In this document: piece by piece, positions 7,074 to 14,673 of the stretch
How positions within the stretch are numbered: the first letter of the stretch is position 1
Layout: each line of letters begins with the position of its first letter
NCBI RefSeq assembly: GCF_001704635.1
Contig: NZ_MAXF01000088.1
Coordinates: 1 to 48,694 of the forward strand
DNA length: 48,694 nucleotides
Reading direction: 5' to 3'
DNA from: Streptomyces sparsogenes
Lineage (GTDB): Bacteria; Actinomycetota; Actinomycetes; Streptomycetales; Streptomycetaceae
The notes under the pieces: model-generated
The model's database searches: none
What the model was told of the DNA's origin: nothing
The model's input: the letters and a program-made list of their open reading frames with translations, nothing else
Position numbers and translations under genes: made by a program

Positions 7074-7603
7074 GCCCCCGTCGTGGAGCCGGGGCGGACG
7101 ATCATCAGGACGACCACGATCGCCCACAGCAGATTGAAGATGCCGGTCGTCATGGCCAGCCGGCTCGCCGCCGCCCCCGTGTCCTCGGTGGCGGCGGTCG
7201 TGCCGTCCGGGGAGGTCAGCAGGCGTTGTTGACCGGGGAGGACGGCGAGGATCAGGAGGGCGGCGGCGATCGCGGTCAGCGCGATCGAGGTGAGGAGCCA
7301 GGCGTCGGTCAGGACGCCGAGCTGGGCTCCGGTGGCGAGCCCGAAGACGGGGACGGCCAGGCCGACGACGGCGTAACCACGGCATATGCGGTGCAGGAAC
7401 GCGGCGATCGCGGGGCTTCGCCGGTCGGTCGGCGCCTGGCCGTCGGTCGGCTCCTGATCGTTGCCGGTTGTCCGGTCGTCGGTCGGTGGGTGGTCGTGGC
7501 CCGCGTCGCGGGCGAAGCGCGGGAAGAGGGAGGCGGCCACGGCGATCGGGCCGATCGCCAGGATCGCGGCCAGGACGTGCACGGACAACAGCAGCTTGGT
7601 CAC
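7070..7603 (-). CDS. DUF2269-like four-helix membrane protein
   Basis: This 177-residue protein begins with VTKLLLSVHVLAAILAIGP, a pattern seen in DUF2269-like membrane proteins, and has four helices: residues about 2-25, 83-100, 108-128 and 153-170. A hydrophilic loop (about 30-70) is rich in Asp, Thr and Pro. GTG 7603 is chosen because GGAG lies 5 bases upstream; a TTG at 7624 is the longer alternative and falls in the operator edge. It is divergent from padR across a near-perfect palindrome and is probably its regulatory target. No function is known. Confidence 0.8.
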   Translation of the reverse strand: MTKLLLSVHVLAAILAIGPIAVAASLFPRFARDAGHDHPPTDDRTTGNDQEPTDGQAPTDRRSPAIAAFLHRICRGYAVVGLAVPVFGLATGAQLGVLTDAWLLTSIALTAIAAALLILAVLPGQQRLLTSPDGTTAATEDTGAAASRLAMTTGIFNLLWAIVVVLMIVRPGSTTGA

Positions 7604-7624
7604 TGCGACTCCGTCGTTGGGCAA

Positions 7625-7682
7625 CCTATATGTTGGCAGCCAATATATAGGCCATCTACCTCCCGATGGGTAGGCTGCCTAC
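7625..7682. promoter_or_regulatory. PadR-type operator between divergent genes
   Basis: A 27-bp palindrome spans 7625-7651: arms CCTATATGTTGG and CCAATATATAGG around CAG, with one mismatch. A second perfect palindrome, GTAGGCTGCCTAC, lies at 7670-7682 directly before the padR ATG and contains TAGGCT (7671-7676), a good -10 box 6 bases from the ATG. The long AT-rich arms resemble known PadR sites. Binding would cover the promoters of both padR and the opposite membrane-protein operon. Confidence 0.8.
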
Positions 7683-8024
7683 ATGAAGGGAGACGCGGTG
7701 CGCGGGCACCTTGACGCGCTGCTGCTGGCCGCGCTGGAGCAGGGGCCGCTGCACGGCTACGCGATCATCACGGCCGTCCAGAAACGCAGCGGCGGCGTCC
7801 TGGAGCTGCGCACGGGCACGATGTATCCGGCGCTCAACCGGCTGGAGCGGCTCGGGCTGTTGCGCAGCGACTGGCAGTCGGCCGGTGAGCGCCGTCGCCG
7901 CTGCTACGAGCTGACCGACGCCGGGCGGCGCGCCCTGGGCGAAGAACGCACGGCTTGGCGCGAGCTCACCGCCGCGATCGGTGCCGTACTCGACCCCTCT
8001 CCGGCGCCGGGGCCGGCCACATGA
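7683..8024 (+). CDS. PadR family transcriptional regulator
   Basis: A 113-residue winged-helix repressor of the short PadR type. The family pattern RGHLDALLLAALEQGPLHGYAII (DNA-binding helices, residues 6-28), the ELRTGTMYPALNRLERLGLL recognition region and the wing GERRRRCYELTDAGRRAL are all present. The ATG at 7683 could be read leaderless, since TAGGCT lies 6 bases upstream; GTG 7698 has an excellent AAGGGAG 5 bases upstream and would remove five residues, so either start is possible. The stop overlaps the HAAS gene (ATGA). PadR proteins usually repress their own operon in response to an effector. Confidence 0.93.
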   Translation: MKGDAVRGHLDALLLAALEQGPLHGYAIITAVQKRSGGVLELRTGTMYPALNRLERLGLLRSDWQSAGERRRRCYELTDAGRRALGEERTAWRELTAAIGAVLDPSPAPGPAT

Positions 8025-8737
8025 CGGCCCTCGAACGGTCCGCCGGCCCCGGCCTCGGGCCCGGTTCCGGGCCGGGATCCGGCCCCGATCCGATCGACGA
8101 GTACGTCGCCGCCCTGGCGGCGGTCCTGCACGGCCCGGCCCGGGCCAAGGCCCGGATGGTGACCGAGGCGCGCGACGCCCTGACCGACGGCGCGGCGGAC
8201 TTCGCCCCTCACCTGGGCCCCGGTGACGCCGCGCGCCGGGCGATCGACGACTTCGGGAGCGTGGAGGAGGTCGCGCCCGCCTTCCAGCGGGAACTCACCA
8301 TCGCCCAGGCCCGGCACACCGCGCGGGCCGTCGCGCTCACCGTTCCGTTCCTGATGGTCTGCTGGTACTGGACGACGGCCGTCGGCCAGGGCCGGCAGCT
8401 GCCGCATCACGCGCAGGTCCTGGCCGCCCCCTTGGGCGGGATAGCGGCCGCCGTCGCTCTGCTGGCGGCGGCGTCGCTGGCCGCCACCGGTGTTCTGGCC
8501 CGCCGGCTGCCCGTCCCGGACCGGCTCCCGCTGATGGTCGCCTGGACCGGGACCACCGCCGGTACGACCCTGGGGATCAGCGCGCTGACCCTCACCGCCG
8601 TGTCGGCCCTGGCCGGGAACTGGCTGATCAGCGGGCTCCTCGGGGTCCTCACCGTCGTCTCGCACGCGAGGGTCGCGGCCTCCGCCCGCGCGTGCCGCCA
8701 GTGCGCCCGCCTCCCCGTGGGCCGACCCGCGATCTGA
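8021..8737 (+). CDS. HAAS-domain membrane protein (permease-prefix type)
   Basis: The 238-residue protein carries an N-terminal helical HAAS-type domain (residues about 25-90, IDEYVAALAAVLHGPARAKARM then RRAIDDFGSVEEVAPAFQREL) and four membrane helices after residue 100. Such proteins are typically encoded next to PadR regulators and are thought to signal from the membrane; their precise activity is not established. ATG 8021 overlaps the padR stop, giving a coupled padR-HAAS operon. A short Gly/Pro repeat (residues 9-24) precedes the domain. Confidence 0.85.
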   Translation: MTALERSAGPGLGPGSGPGSGPDPIDEYVAALAAVLHGPARAKARMVTEARDALTDGAADFAPHLGPGDAARRAIDDFGSVEEVAPAFQRELTIAQARHTARAVALTVPFLMVCWYWTTAVGQGRQLPHHAQVLAAPLGGIAAAVALLAAASLAATGVLARRLPVPDRLPLMVAWTGTTAGTTLGISALTLTAVSALAGNWLISGLLGVLTVVSHARVAASARACRQCARLPVGRPAI

Positions 8738-8746
8738 CCGGGGTGG

Positions 8747-9412
8747 TCAGCCCACGCGTTCGACGACGGCCCGCCGGATGAGGAACTTGCCGGGCTCGCG
8801 CACCTGCTCGAAGGCGGCGTTGTTCAGCAGGGCGCAACTGCCCGAGGGCGAGGTCACGGTCACCGTGGTCGACTTGTTGTTGTCGAGGTTGGTGACCTTG
8901 AGCCGGGTGCCGATCGGGAACTGGTTGCTGGAGGCGGCGGGCGCGCCCTCTTCGCCGGAGAGGGTGACCGTGGAGCCGGGGCAGACCACCTCGCCGGATG
9001 CCTGGCCGGCGCCACCGCTCGGCTGCCCGGCGCCCGTGGTGGGCGCGGTTGGCTGCTCCGTGGCTGTCGGTGCGGTCGTGGGCGCGGTCGTCGTGGGGGC
9101 GGAGGGTGTGATGGTTCCGGTGCATCCCGCCACCTGACGGCGCTGCTGGATCTGCTTCACGACCTCTTGGCGGTTGGCGATTCTGGCCTCCGACTGGGCG
9201 TCGGGGTCCGCCCGCTGGGCGGCGATGAAGTTCAGGTTGTTCCGCAGCGCGGTGTCGAGCCCCGCGCAGTTCTCCGTGGGCGCCTTGGCCTGAGCGGTCT
9301 CCGACGCCTGGCTGACTCCGACGCCGACGGCCAGGCCGCCCCCGACGAGTCCTGCCGCCCCGAAGGCCAGGGCGATCTTCTGGGGTCGGCTCATGCGGCG
9401 CTTCCGGGACAT
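8747..9412 (-). CDS. Secreted protein with double-psi beta-barrel (RlpA-like) domain
   Basis: An N-terminal signal segment (RKRRMSRPQK, then a hydrophobic core at residues about 13-33 ending near SQASETAQA) predicts export. Residues about 40-90 form a helical region with Cys residues at CAGLDTALRNN and VAGCTG, a Thr/Pro/Ala linker follows, and residues about 145-221 contain GTRLKVTNLDNNKSTTVTV and a terminal LLNNAAFEQVREPGKFLIRRA, typical of RlpA/expansin-like double-psi barrels. It may act on or bind the cell wall; the catalytic Asp expected in lytic members cannot be confirmed by eye. ATG 9412 has GAGGAG 7 bases upstream. Confidence 0.78.
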   Translation of the reverse strand: MSRKRRMSRPQKIALAFGAAGLVGGGLAVGVGVSQASETAQAKAPTENCAGLDTALRNNLNFIAAQRADPDAQSEARIANRQEVVKQIQQRRQVAGCTGTITPSAPTTTAPTTAPTATEQPTAPTTGAGQPSGGAGQASGEVVCPGSTVTLSGEEGAPAASSNQFPIGTRLKVTNLDNNKSTTVTVTSPSGSCALLNNAAFEQVREPGKFLIRRAVVERVG

Positions 9413-9519
9413 GCGGAACTCCTCGTCTGATCGGCCATGCCGGGCGGTGCCTGTCGCAGCCGGAGATACGGCCTCGCGCGGCGGACCGTTCAACGAGGCC
9501 GAGATTTTTACGGGTTGGT

Positions 9520-9593
9520 GCTGGTCAGGCCCCCGCTGGTCAGGCCTCTGCTGTCAGGGCCCCGCTGGTCAGGGCCCCGCTGGTCGGGGCCCC
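9520..9593. repeat. Five imperfect 15-bp tandem repeats
   Basis: About five imperfect copies of GCTGGTCAGGGCCCC lie between the double-psi barrel gene and the next gene's stop codon. No reading frame across them looks coding. The repeat sits upstream of the secreted-protein gene and could affect its expression; that is speculation. Confidence 0.75.
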
Positions 9594-9594
9594 G

Positions 9595-9975
9595 CTACGG
9601 GCGTGGGGCGGCGCACAGCCCCCGCTCGGTCAGCCAGCGTGTGAGGGCCTCGGCGCGCAGCAGCGGGAGCTGCCCGCCCCACGCGCTCCAGTCCAGCCCG
9701 CTGCCCAGGTGCAGTCTCAGCACGGCCAGGGTGCGCCGCGACGGGTCGCGCACCAGGAACTCCACATCGCCCCAGCACATGCAGACGAATCCGGCGCCCG
9801 CGCGATCGACCTCCAAGAGGCGTGCCAGCTCCGCCAGTTCGCCAGGGTCGCCGACGATCCGCTCGCCGTGGCCGGTCAGGTCGCGGATCGTGACCGTGTC
9901 GGCGTGCGTCCAGGGGATCTCGGTCGGCGCGGGCATCGTCTGTCCGATCTCAGGGGTGGAGGGCCGGGCCGACAT
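9595..9975 (-). CDS. Hypothetical protein
   Basis: A 126-residue soluble protein with no family I can name. It has an alpha/beta pattern with DTVTIRDLTGHGERIVGDPGEL, a CMCWGDVEFLV strand containing two close cysteines, and LGSGLDWSAWGGQLPLL near the C terminus. The start overlaps the stop of the preceding gene by 26 bases at ATG 9975, where GGAGG is too close; ATG 9936 (starting MPAPTEIPW) is an alternative that would follow that stop. The pair appears co-transcribed. Confidence 0.68.
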   Translation of the reverse strand: MSARPSTPEIGQTMPAPTEIPWTHADTVTIRDLTGHGERIVGDPGELAELARLLEVDRAGAGFVCMCWGDVEFLVRDPSRRTLAVLRLHLGSGLDWSAWGGQLPLLRAEALTRWLTERGLCAAPRP

Positions 9976-11404
9976 CCTCCATGACCAGATTCGGGAGGAC
10001 GGCCAGGGCGACCTGCCGGGGAGCGGCGTGGGGCGTGGCGGTCCGCTCCGCGAGGGCGGGGCGCCAGGAGGTCAGGCGGCTCAGGGCGGTGGCGAGGCGG
10101 GTCTCGTCGTCGTGGAGGAGCGCGGAGATGAGGGCGAGGGCGTCGGCGCGGGGCGAACCGGCGGGGGCGGGCAGGTCGTTCAGACGGTCCGCGAGGTGCG
10201 GGGCGAGGGTGGTGAGCGCGCTCGCGGGGGTCGTGGTGGGGAGAGCGGGGGGTGCCTCCGGCGGTGCCGTGGTGGCGAGGGTGGCAGCAGCGTCTGCCGG
10301 TGCCGTGGTGGGGAGGGCGGTGGTAGCGCCCGCCGGTGGCCCCGAGGCTGCGGCGGCGAGGTCGGCGAGGGCGTCCCCCCAGGCTGATGCGGCCAGGTCG
10401 GCAGGAATGTCCTCCGACACCGCCGCGGTGAGGGCGGCGAGTACGAACCGGGCCGCGTCGCTCTCCTCCTCCCCGCGGGTCAGGAGGCGCGGCAGCGCGC
10501 GGCCGATGGCCCGCCGGGTCATGTGGACGGCGGCGGGCTCCTGCCAGGCGCCGCCGAGCGCCGCGATGCGGTCGGCCGCGGAGGCGGCGAGCGAGGGGCC
10601 GGTGGCCGCGAGCCGGAGAAGGTCGCAGAGCACGATCACCCGGACCCGGGCCGGAAGGCCGCCGTCGCCCGCCAGTTCGGCCAGGAAGGGGACGGCCTCG
10701 ACGGTGTCGTCCGTGCAGGTGCCCTGGTGGGCCACGGCGTCCGCCAGGTCGCCCAGGAACGCGCCCGTGGTCTCGTACGGCTCCCCGAAGGCGAAGTCCT
10801 CCTCGAGCAGCCACCCGACGGAGTCGGGCGCGTCCTCGGCGCTCCCGTACCTCCGCTCCGCCACGGCCACCACTGCCCGGACGACGTCCTCGGGCCCGTC
10901 GTCCGGCCCGCCCGACGCCAGGCCCGTCCACCGCGGCCCCCGGTCGGGCGGGGCCGGGTCGGTGGGCAGCGGGGCCGGCGGTGGGACCTCGGCCGTGGGG
11001 TGCTCGTGCACCAGCCCCTCCCGGCTGAAGACCTGCTGCAGGGTGGTCGCGTGTCCCTCGGCGCAGCCTTGGTGGAACCCGCCGTGGGACCGGGCGACCC
11101 CGGCGATCCGTATCCGCTCGCCCCTCAGGAACGGCTCCAGCGCCAGCCGCTCGTGGCCGGTGTGGACCGCCAGCGAGAACACCTGCCACCAGCCGGTCAG
11201 TTCCGGGTCGAGCGACGGCTTGCCGTACCAGAAGCTCGAAGGATCGGACCGGAAGTGGTCATGAGCCCGTACGGCCACCAGCCGGTGTCCGAACGCGGCC
11301 AGCTCCGACGCGGCCTGCCGCGCCGCGTCCTCACTGGGCAGGCACAGCGTGTGCTGGACGGCCCACGCGGGTGGGGAGGCGCCGGCCGGGTCCGTGGATG
11401 TCAT
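9950..11404 (-). CDS. Hypothetical protein with helical (HEAT-like) repeats
   Basis: This 484-residue protein starts with an alpha/beta domain (residues about 10-75, HTLCLPSEDAARQAASELAAFG then RLVAVRAHDHF) that loosely resembles the RraB/ferredoxin-like fold. It continues with helical repeats rich in Ala and Leu (DVVRAVVAVAERR, VPFLAELAGDGGLPARVRVIVL, RAIGRALPRLL). A low-complexity Ala/Thr/Pro segment lies around residues 345-390. No catalytic motif is visible. ATG 11404 begins MTSTDPAG; an ATG 15 bases upstream is possible. It is the first gene of a probable two-gene transcript with the 126-residue protein. Confidence 0.7.
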   Translation of the reverse strand: MTSTDPAGASPPAWAVQHTLCLPSEDAARQAASELAAFGHRLVAVRAHDHFRSDPSSFWYGKPSLDPELTGWWQVFSLAVHTGHERLALEPFLRGERIRIAGVARSHGGFHQGCAEGHATTLQQVFSREGLVHEHPTAEVPPPAPLPTDPAPPDRGPRWTGLASGGPDDGPEDVVRAVVAVAERRYGSAEDAPDSVGWLLEEDFAFGEPYETTGAFLGDLADAVAHQGTCTDDTVEAVPFLAELAGDGGLPARVRVIVLCDLLRLAATGPSLAASAADRIAALGGAWQEPAAVHMTRRAIGRALPRLLTRGEEESDAARFVLAALTAAVSEDIPADLAASAWGDALADLAAAASGPPAGATTALPTTAPADAAATLATTAPPEAPPALPTTTPASALTTLAPHLADRLNDLPAPAGSPRADALALISALLHDDETRLATALSRLTSWRPALAERTATPHAAPRQVALAVLPNLVMEDVGPALHP

Positions 11405-11463
11405 GGCTCGATGATGCACCGGGCCACCGACAGCGCCGCCGAAAAGCCGGCCCCGTGCCCCCT

Positions 11464-11538
11464 GCGGCTCGACGAGAACCGGCTCGACGAGAACCGGCTC
11501 GACGAGAACCGGCTCGGCGAGGACCGGCTCGGCGAGGC
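11464..11538. repeat. Five 15-bp tandem repeats (CGGCTCGACGAGAAC)
   Basis: Three exact copies of CGGCTCGACGAGAAC (11464-11508) are followed by two variants with GGCGAGGAC and GGCGAGGCC. They lie in the gap between the hypothetical gene starting at 11404 and the VOC gene ending at 11582. Translations in either direction give simple peptide repeats (LDENR or RAGSR) with no support as genes. Confidence 0.88.
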
Positions 11539-11581
11539 CGACGAGGCGTGCCCCGTGGCCACGCCGGACCTCGCGCCCGCC

Positions 11582-11956
11582 TTACGCCGGGGACATCACC
11601 TCGTACAGATTGCCCGTGGTGTCCTGGAAGAACAGGCCGCGCGGGCACAGGGGGTGGTCGGTCCGGCCGTTGTCGGGCTCGGTGGGGTCGCTGCCGTAGG
11701 GGATGCCCGCCGTGCGGATGCGGGACAGGATCGCGTCGAAGGTGGCCGGGTCCACGTCGAAGGCCAGGTGGTGGCCTTCGGGGTCGGGCGTGGTCATGAA
11801 GTCGAGGGTGAGCGTGTCGTTGACCCGCACGGGGGCGAAGTGGCCGTTGCGGCCCGCCGGTGGCAGCTCCTCCAGGCCCATGACCGAGGCGAAGAACCGG
11901 GCCGCCTCGCGGTGGTCGGTGGCGGGGACGATGGTGTGGTTCAGCGTGACGGTCAT
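11582..11956 (-). CDS. VOC (glyoxalase/dioxygenase) superfamily protein
   Basis: The 124-residue protein has the paired beta-alpha-beta-beta-beta modules of the vicinal oxygen chelate fold: LNHTIVPATDHREAARFFASVMGL at the start and GLFFQDTTGNLYEVMSPA at the end. Candidate metal ligands are His7, His62 or His63 in EGHHLAFDVD, and the Glu in LYEVM. The substrate cannot be inferred; members include resistance proteins and small-molecule dioxygenases. It overlaps the stop of the TetR gene by 4 bases (ATGA), so the regulator and enzyme form one operon and the VOC protein is a likely target of that TetR. Confidence 0.9.
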   Translation of the reverse strand: MTVTLNHTIVPATDHREAARFFASVMGLEELPPAGRNGHFAPVRVNDTLTLDFMTTPDPEGHHLAFDVDPATFDAILSRIRTAGIPYGSDPTEPDNGRTDHPLCPRGLFFQDTTGNLYEVMSPA

Positions 11957-12624
11957 GTGTCGCTCCCGGGTGTTCTGAGGGTGCCGTGCAGAAGGACGTC
12001 GACGAACTCGGCCGGATCGGCCTCGGCGCCCTCGGCGCCGAAGTGGAGCTGGGTGAAGAGCATGCCGAGGAAGATCGAGGCGACTCTTTCGGGGGGCAGG
12101 CGCAGGGCCGCCCGGTCGGGTTCGACGAGTTCGGTCAGGGCGTCGCGGGTCGCCCGCATCGCCGCCTCCCGGCTGTCCGCCGGCCGGTCGCCGGAGGCGC
12201 GGTCGCCGGGGGATCGGCCAGGGGGGCGGTCGCCGGGGGGTTGGCCGGGGGTGCGGTCGCGGCGGTGGCCCGAGGCGTGGAGCGCTCCGGCCACCGCGCC
12301 CATGCGCGTCAGGTGGGCCCGCATCGCCTCGGCCGCCTCGGTCAGTCGGTCGGCGAGCGGCTGGTCCAGGGAGATGGAGGCCAACTCGCGCTGCACATGC
12401 TGAGGATTCATCGCCTCGGCCGTACAGGCGGCCAGCACTTCCTCCTTGTCCTTGAAGGCGCGGAAGATCGTCGCCTCGCCGATGCCGGCGGCGCGGGCGA
12501 TCTGCGCGGTCGTCACCGCGGCGCCGTACTCGGCGACCAGCGGCAGCGCCGCCGCGACGATCATCGCCCGGCGCTGTTCGGTGCTCATGCCCGGCGCGCG
12601 CCGCCGGGCCGGGGGTTCTGCCAT
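11953..12624 (-). CDS. TetR family transcriptional regulator
   Basis: A 223-residue repressor. The N-terminal helix-turn-helix (residues about 17-63) reads RRAMIVAAALPLVAEYGAAV, TTAQIARAAGIGEATIFRAFKDKEEVL, typical of TetR. The ligand-binding half contains an unusual Pro/Arg/Asp/Gly-rich insertion (about residues 118-150, HRRDRTPGQPPGDRPPGRS), probably a disordered loop. The ATG at 12624 lies 7 bases after a TACGGT -10 box, so the transcript would be leaderless or nearly so, and a perfect operator fills the promoter spacer. The gene is followed directly by the VOC gene. Confidence 0.93.
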   Translation of the reverse strand: MAEPPARRRAPGMSTEQRRAMIVAAALPLVAEYGAAVTTAQIARAAGIGEATIFRAFKDKEEVLAACTAEAMNPQHVQRELASISLDQPLADRLTEAAEAMRAHLTRMGAVAGALHASGHRRDRTPGQPPGDRPPGRSPGDRASGDRPADSREAAMRATRDALTELVEPDRAALRLPPERVASIFLGMLFTQLHFGAEGAEADPAEFVDVLLHGTLRTPGSDT

Positions 12625-12661
12625 GCCGTCAACCGTACGGAGTGAGTACTCACTCCGTCAA
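12625..12661 (-). promoter_or_regulatory. Autoregulated promoter with embedded TetR operator
   Basis: Read on the minus strand, TTGACG (12661-12656), an 18-base spacer, and TACGGT (12637-12632) form a near-consensus promoter. A perfect 22-bp palindrome with half-site ACGGAGTGAGT spans 12637-12658 and fills the spacer, ideal for blocking RNA polymerase. The inner AGTGAGTACTCACT resembles many TetR operators. Confidence 0.88.
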
Positions 12662-12774
12662 TGTGATGTCATGGAATCGTGCCGACGCCGTTGGTGTTGT
12701 GTGCGAGCCGCGGGCCGGGCGCGGGCCGCCGCCAACGGCGCGGGCATAGTGGGGGCTTGCCCCGGAAGGGGTAC

Positions 12775-12790
12775 GTGCGTACGTACGCAC
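12775..12790. promoter_or_regulatory. 16-bp palindrome upstream of the protease gene
   Basis: GTGCGTACGTACGCAC is a perfect palindrome 68 bases before the protease start, in an otherwise featureless leader. It may be an operator or simply a hairpin in the 5' leader; no cognate regulator is adjacent. Confidence 0.5.
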
Positions 12791-12857
12791 AGCACACGGC
12801 GCGGCGCCGCACCAGCACCAGCACCACGCCGGCACCACACAGGGGGGATAGGGCTCC

Positions 12858-14045
12858 ATGCCATCGATATGCCGCTCCGCCGCGGCCGCCGCGGCGGTGG
12901 CCGCGCTGCTCGCGGTCTCCGCCACGGCCTGCGGGCCGGGCGACGACAACGCCGGGCCCGCGCCGGGCGCTTCGGCCGCCGCCCAGGACAAGACCCAGGA
13001 CAAGGCCGAGGACAAGGCCGAGGACGGGCTGAAGCTCCCGGACGGAGTGCCGACCAGCCTGGACGAGCTGAAGAAGTGGAAGGACGGCGGCTGGAAGGAC
13101 TGGGAGCACTGGGCCCGCAAGGCCACGGAGTTCGCCAACCCCGTCATCAAGGACTTCTGGCAGCCGTCCAGGATGGCCGAGGCCAAGGACTCACCGAACA
13201 CCGTCACCGCGCAGAGCGCCGGCGAGGACCAGCCGGCCACCGACCCCGAGCCCCCCGCGACCCAGGCGGTGCAGGTCTCGCGGCCGTACCACCAGAACAT
13301 GGCGCCGGTGGGGAAGGTCTTCTTCGACAGCCCCGAGGGGCCGATGGTGTGCTCGGGCACGGTCGTCGACGACCCGGCCCACCCGGGCAGGTCCAACCTG
13401 GTGTGGACGGCGGGCCATTGCGTCCACTCCGGCAAGAGCGGCGGCTGGATGCGGAACATCGTGTTCGTGCCCTCGTACAACGACAACGGGCTGCCGGCCG
13501 ACCGGGCCCAGGCGGCCGCGAGCCAGGAGGTCGCCCCGTACGGCGTGTGGTGGGCGGACTGGTCGCAGACCTCCTCGCAGTGGATCGACGAGGGCGGCCA
13601 CACCGGCAACGTCGGCTCGGCGTACGACTTCGCGGTGCTGCACGTGAAGCCGGAGGACAGCGGCGGCAAGTCGCTGCAGGAGACGGTCGGCGCCTCGGTG
13701 CCGGTGTGGTTCGACGCGCCGCCGGCGGCCCGGGTCGGCTCGGTCGGCGCGTACGGCTACCCGGCCGCGCCGCCGTACGACGGGGCGCTGATGTTCAGCT
13801 GCCTGGACCGGCCCGGGCGGCTGTCGTTCTCGCCGACCGCGCCGACGATGTACCGCATCGGCTGCACGATGACCGGCGGCTCCTCCGGCGGCGGGTGGCT
13901 GGTGAACCGCGGCGGCAGGACAGTGCTGGTCTCCAACACCTCCATCAGCTCGAACGCGCACACCTGGCTCGCGGGACCGCGTCTCGGTGGCGAGGCCAAG
14001 GGGGTGTTCGACGCGATCAGCCGGAAGTTCGCGGCCACCGGGTGA
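12858..14045 (+). CDS. Secreted or lipid-anchored trypsin-like serine protease
   Basis: The 395-residue precursor has a signal peptide ending in SATAC at Cys25, a weak lipobox, so it may be a lipoprotein. A charged, repeated KTQDKAEDKAED segment (residues 44-56) and a Trp-rich stretch precede a chymotrypsin-fold protease of the V8/glutamyl endopeptidase type. The catalytic triad is visible: His187 in WTAGHC, Asp257 in AYDFAVL, and Ser343 in GGSSGGGW. Cys pairs around VCSGTV and AGHC fit a disulphide near the active site. ATG 12858 follows a GGGGGGATAGGG leader. It probably acts at the cell surface. No pro-region family can be assigned. Confidence 0.9.
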   Translation: MPSICRSAAAAAAVAALLAVSATACGPGDDNAGPAPGASAAAQDKTQDKAEDKAEDGLKLPDGVPTSLDELKKWKDGGWKDWEHWARKATEFANPVIKDFWQPSRMAEAKDSPNTVTAQSAGEDQPATDPEPPATQAVQVSRPYHQNMAPVGKVFFDSPEGPMVCSGTVVDDPAHPGRSNLVWTAGHCVHSGKSGGWMRNIVFVPSYNDNGLPADRAQAAASQEVAPYGVWWADWSQTSSQWIDEGGHTGNVGSAYDFAVLHVKPEDSGGKSLQETVGASVPVWFDAPPAARVGSVGAYGYPAAPPYDGALMFSCLDRPGRLSFSPTAPTMYRIGCTMTGGSSGGGWLVNRGGRTVLVSNTSISSNAHTWLAGPRLGGEAKGVFDAISRKFAATG

Positions 14046-14126
14046 GCCACCGGGTGAGCCGGCGAGGTGAGCCGGCGAGGGCAGGCTGCGAGGGCAGGTT
14101 GCGAGGCGAGTCCCGGGGGCCGGCCG

Positions 14127-14609
14127 CTACGCGCCCCGCAGGGGCTTGGCGTAGCAGCGGCTGGCCTCCTCGAAGCGGTAGAGCCCGAACTTGGGCGTCG
14201 GCGCGTAGCCGGAGGAGGTGTAGAGCGCCATCGCCTCCGGCTGCTCGGTCCCCGTCTCCAGCACCATCCGGACCCGCCCCGCCGCGCGGGCGCTGTCCTC
14301 CAGCGCGGCCAGGATCCGGCGCGCCAGGCCCTGCCCCCGTGCCTCGCGGACCACGAACATCCGCTTGATCTCGGCATCCCCGTCCGAGTAGCCCTCCTCG
14401 TCGCGCTCCCGGCTGCGCCAGCCGCCGCTGGCCACCGGGCGGCCCTGGGCGTCGTACGCGAGGAGGTAGAGCCCGTGGGGCGGATCGAAGTGGGCGGGGT
14501 CCATGACGGTCAGGTCGCCCTCGCCGTAGCGCTCGACGTATTCGGCCTGCACCTCGTCGTTGAGCTTGACGGCGTCCGGGTGGTCGTAGCGGATGGGGCG
14601 GATATCCAT
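14127..14609 (-). CDS. GNAT family N-acetyltransferase
   Basis: A 160-residue single-domain acetyltransferase. The acetyl-CoA loop is visible as VVREARGQGLARRILAALED (R/Q-x-x-G-x-G/A pattern, residues about 90-109), preceded by the strand EIKRMFVV and followed by VLETGTEQPEAMALYTSSGYAP, typical of the last helix and strand. The substrate is unknown. ATG 14609 is used because longer forms run into the divergent gene. A TACGAT box 7 bases before the start suggests a leaderless transcript. It is divergent from the exonuclease III gene with 64 bases between starts. Confidence 0.88.
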   Translation of the reverse strand: MDIRPIRYDHPDAVKLNDEVQAEYVERYGEGDLTVMDPAHFDPPHGLYLLAYDAQGRPVASGGWRSRERDEEGYSDGDAEIKRMFVVREARGQGLARRILAALEDSARAAGRVRMVLETGTEQPEAMALYTSSGYAPTPKFGLYRFEEASRCYAKPLRGA

Positions 14610-14673
14610 GCGAGGGATCGTACATTCATGCGGTACGGCGGGGTGCTCGTTTTTTCTGGCGTATCGTGCCGGA

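Noticed and set aside
11331..11648. Minus-strand ORF encoding RAGSR repeats
   Set aside because: It exists only because the 15-bp tandem repeat has no stop in that frame and it overlaps two real genes.
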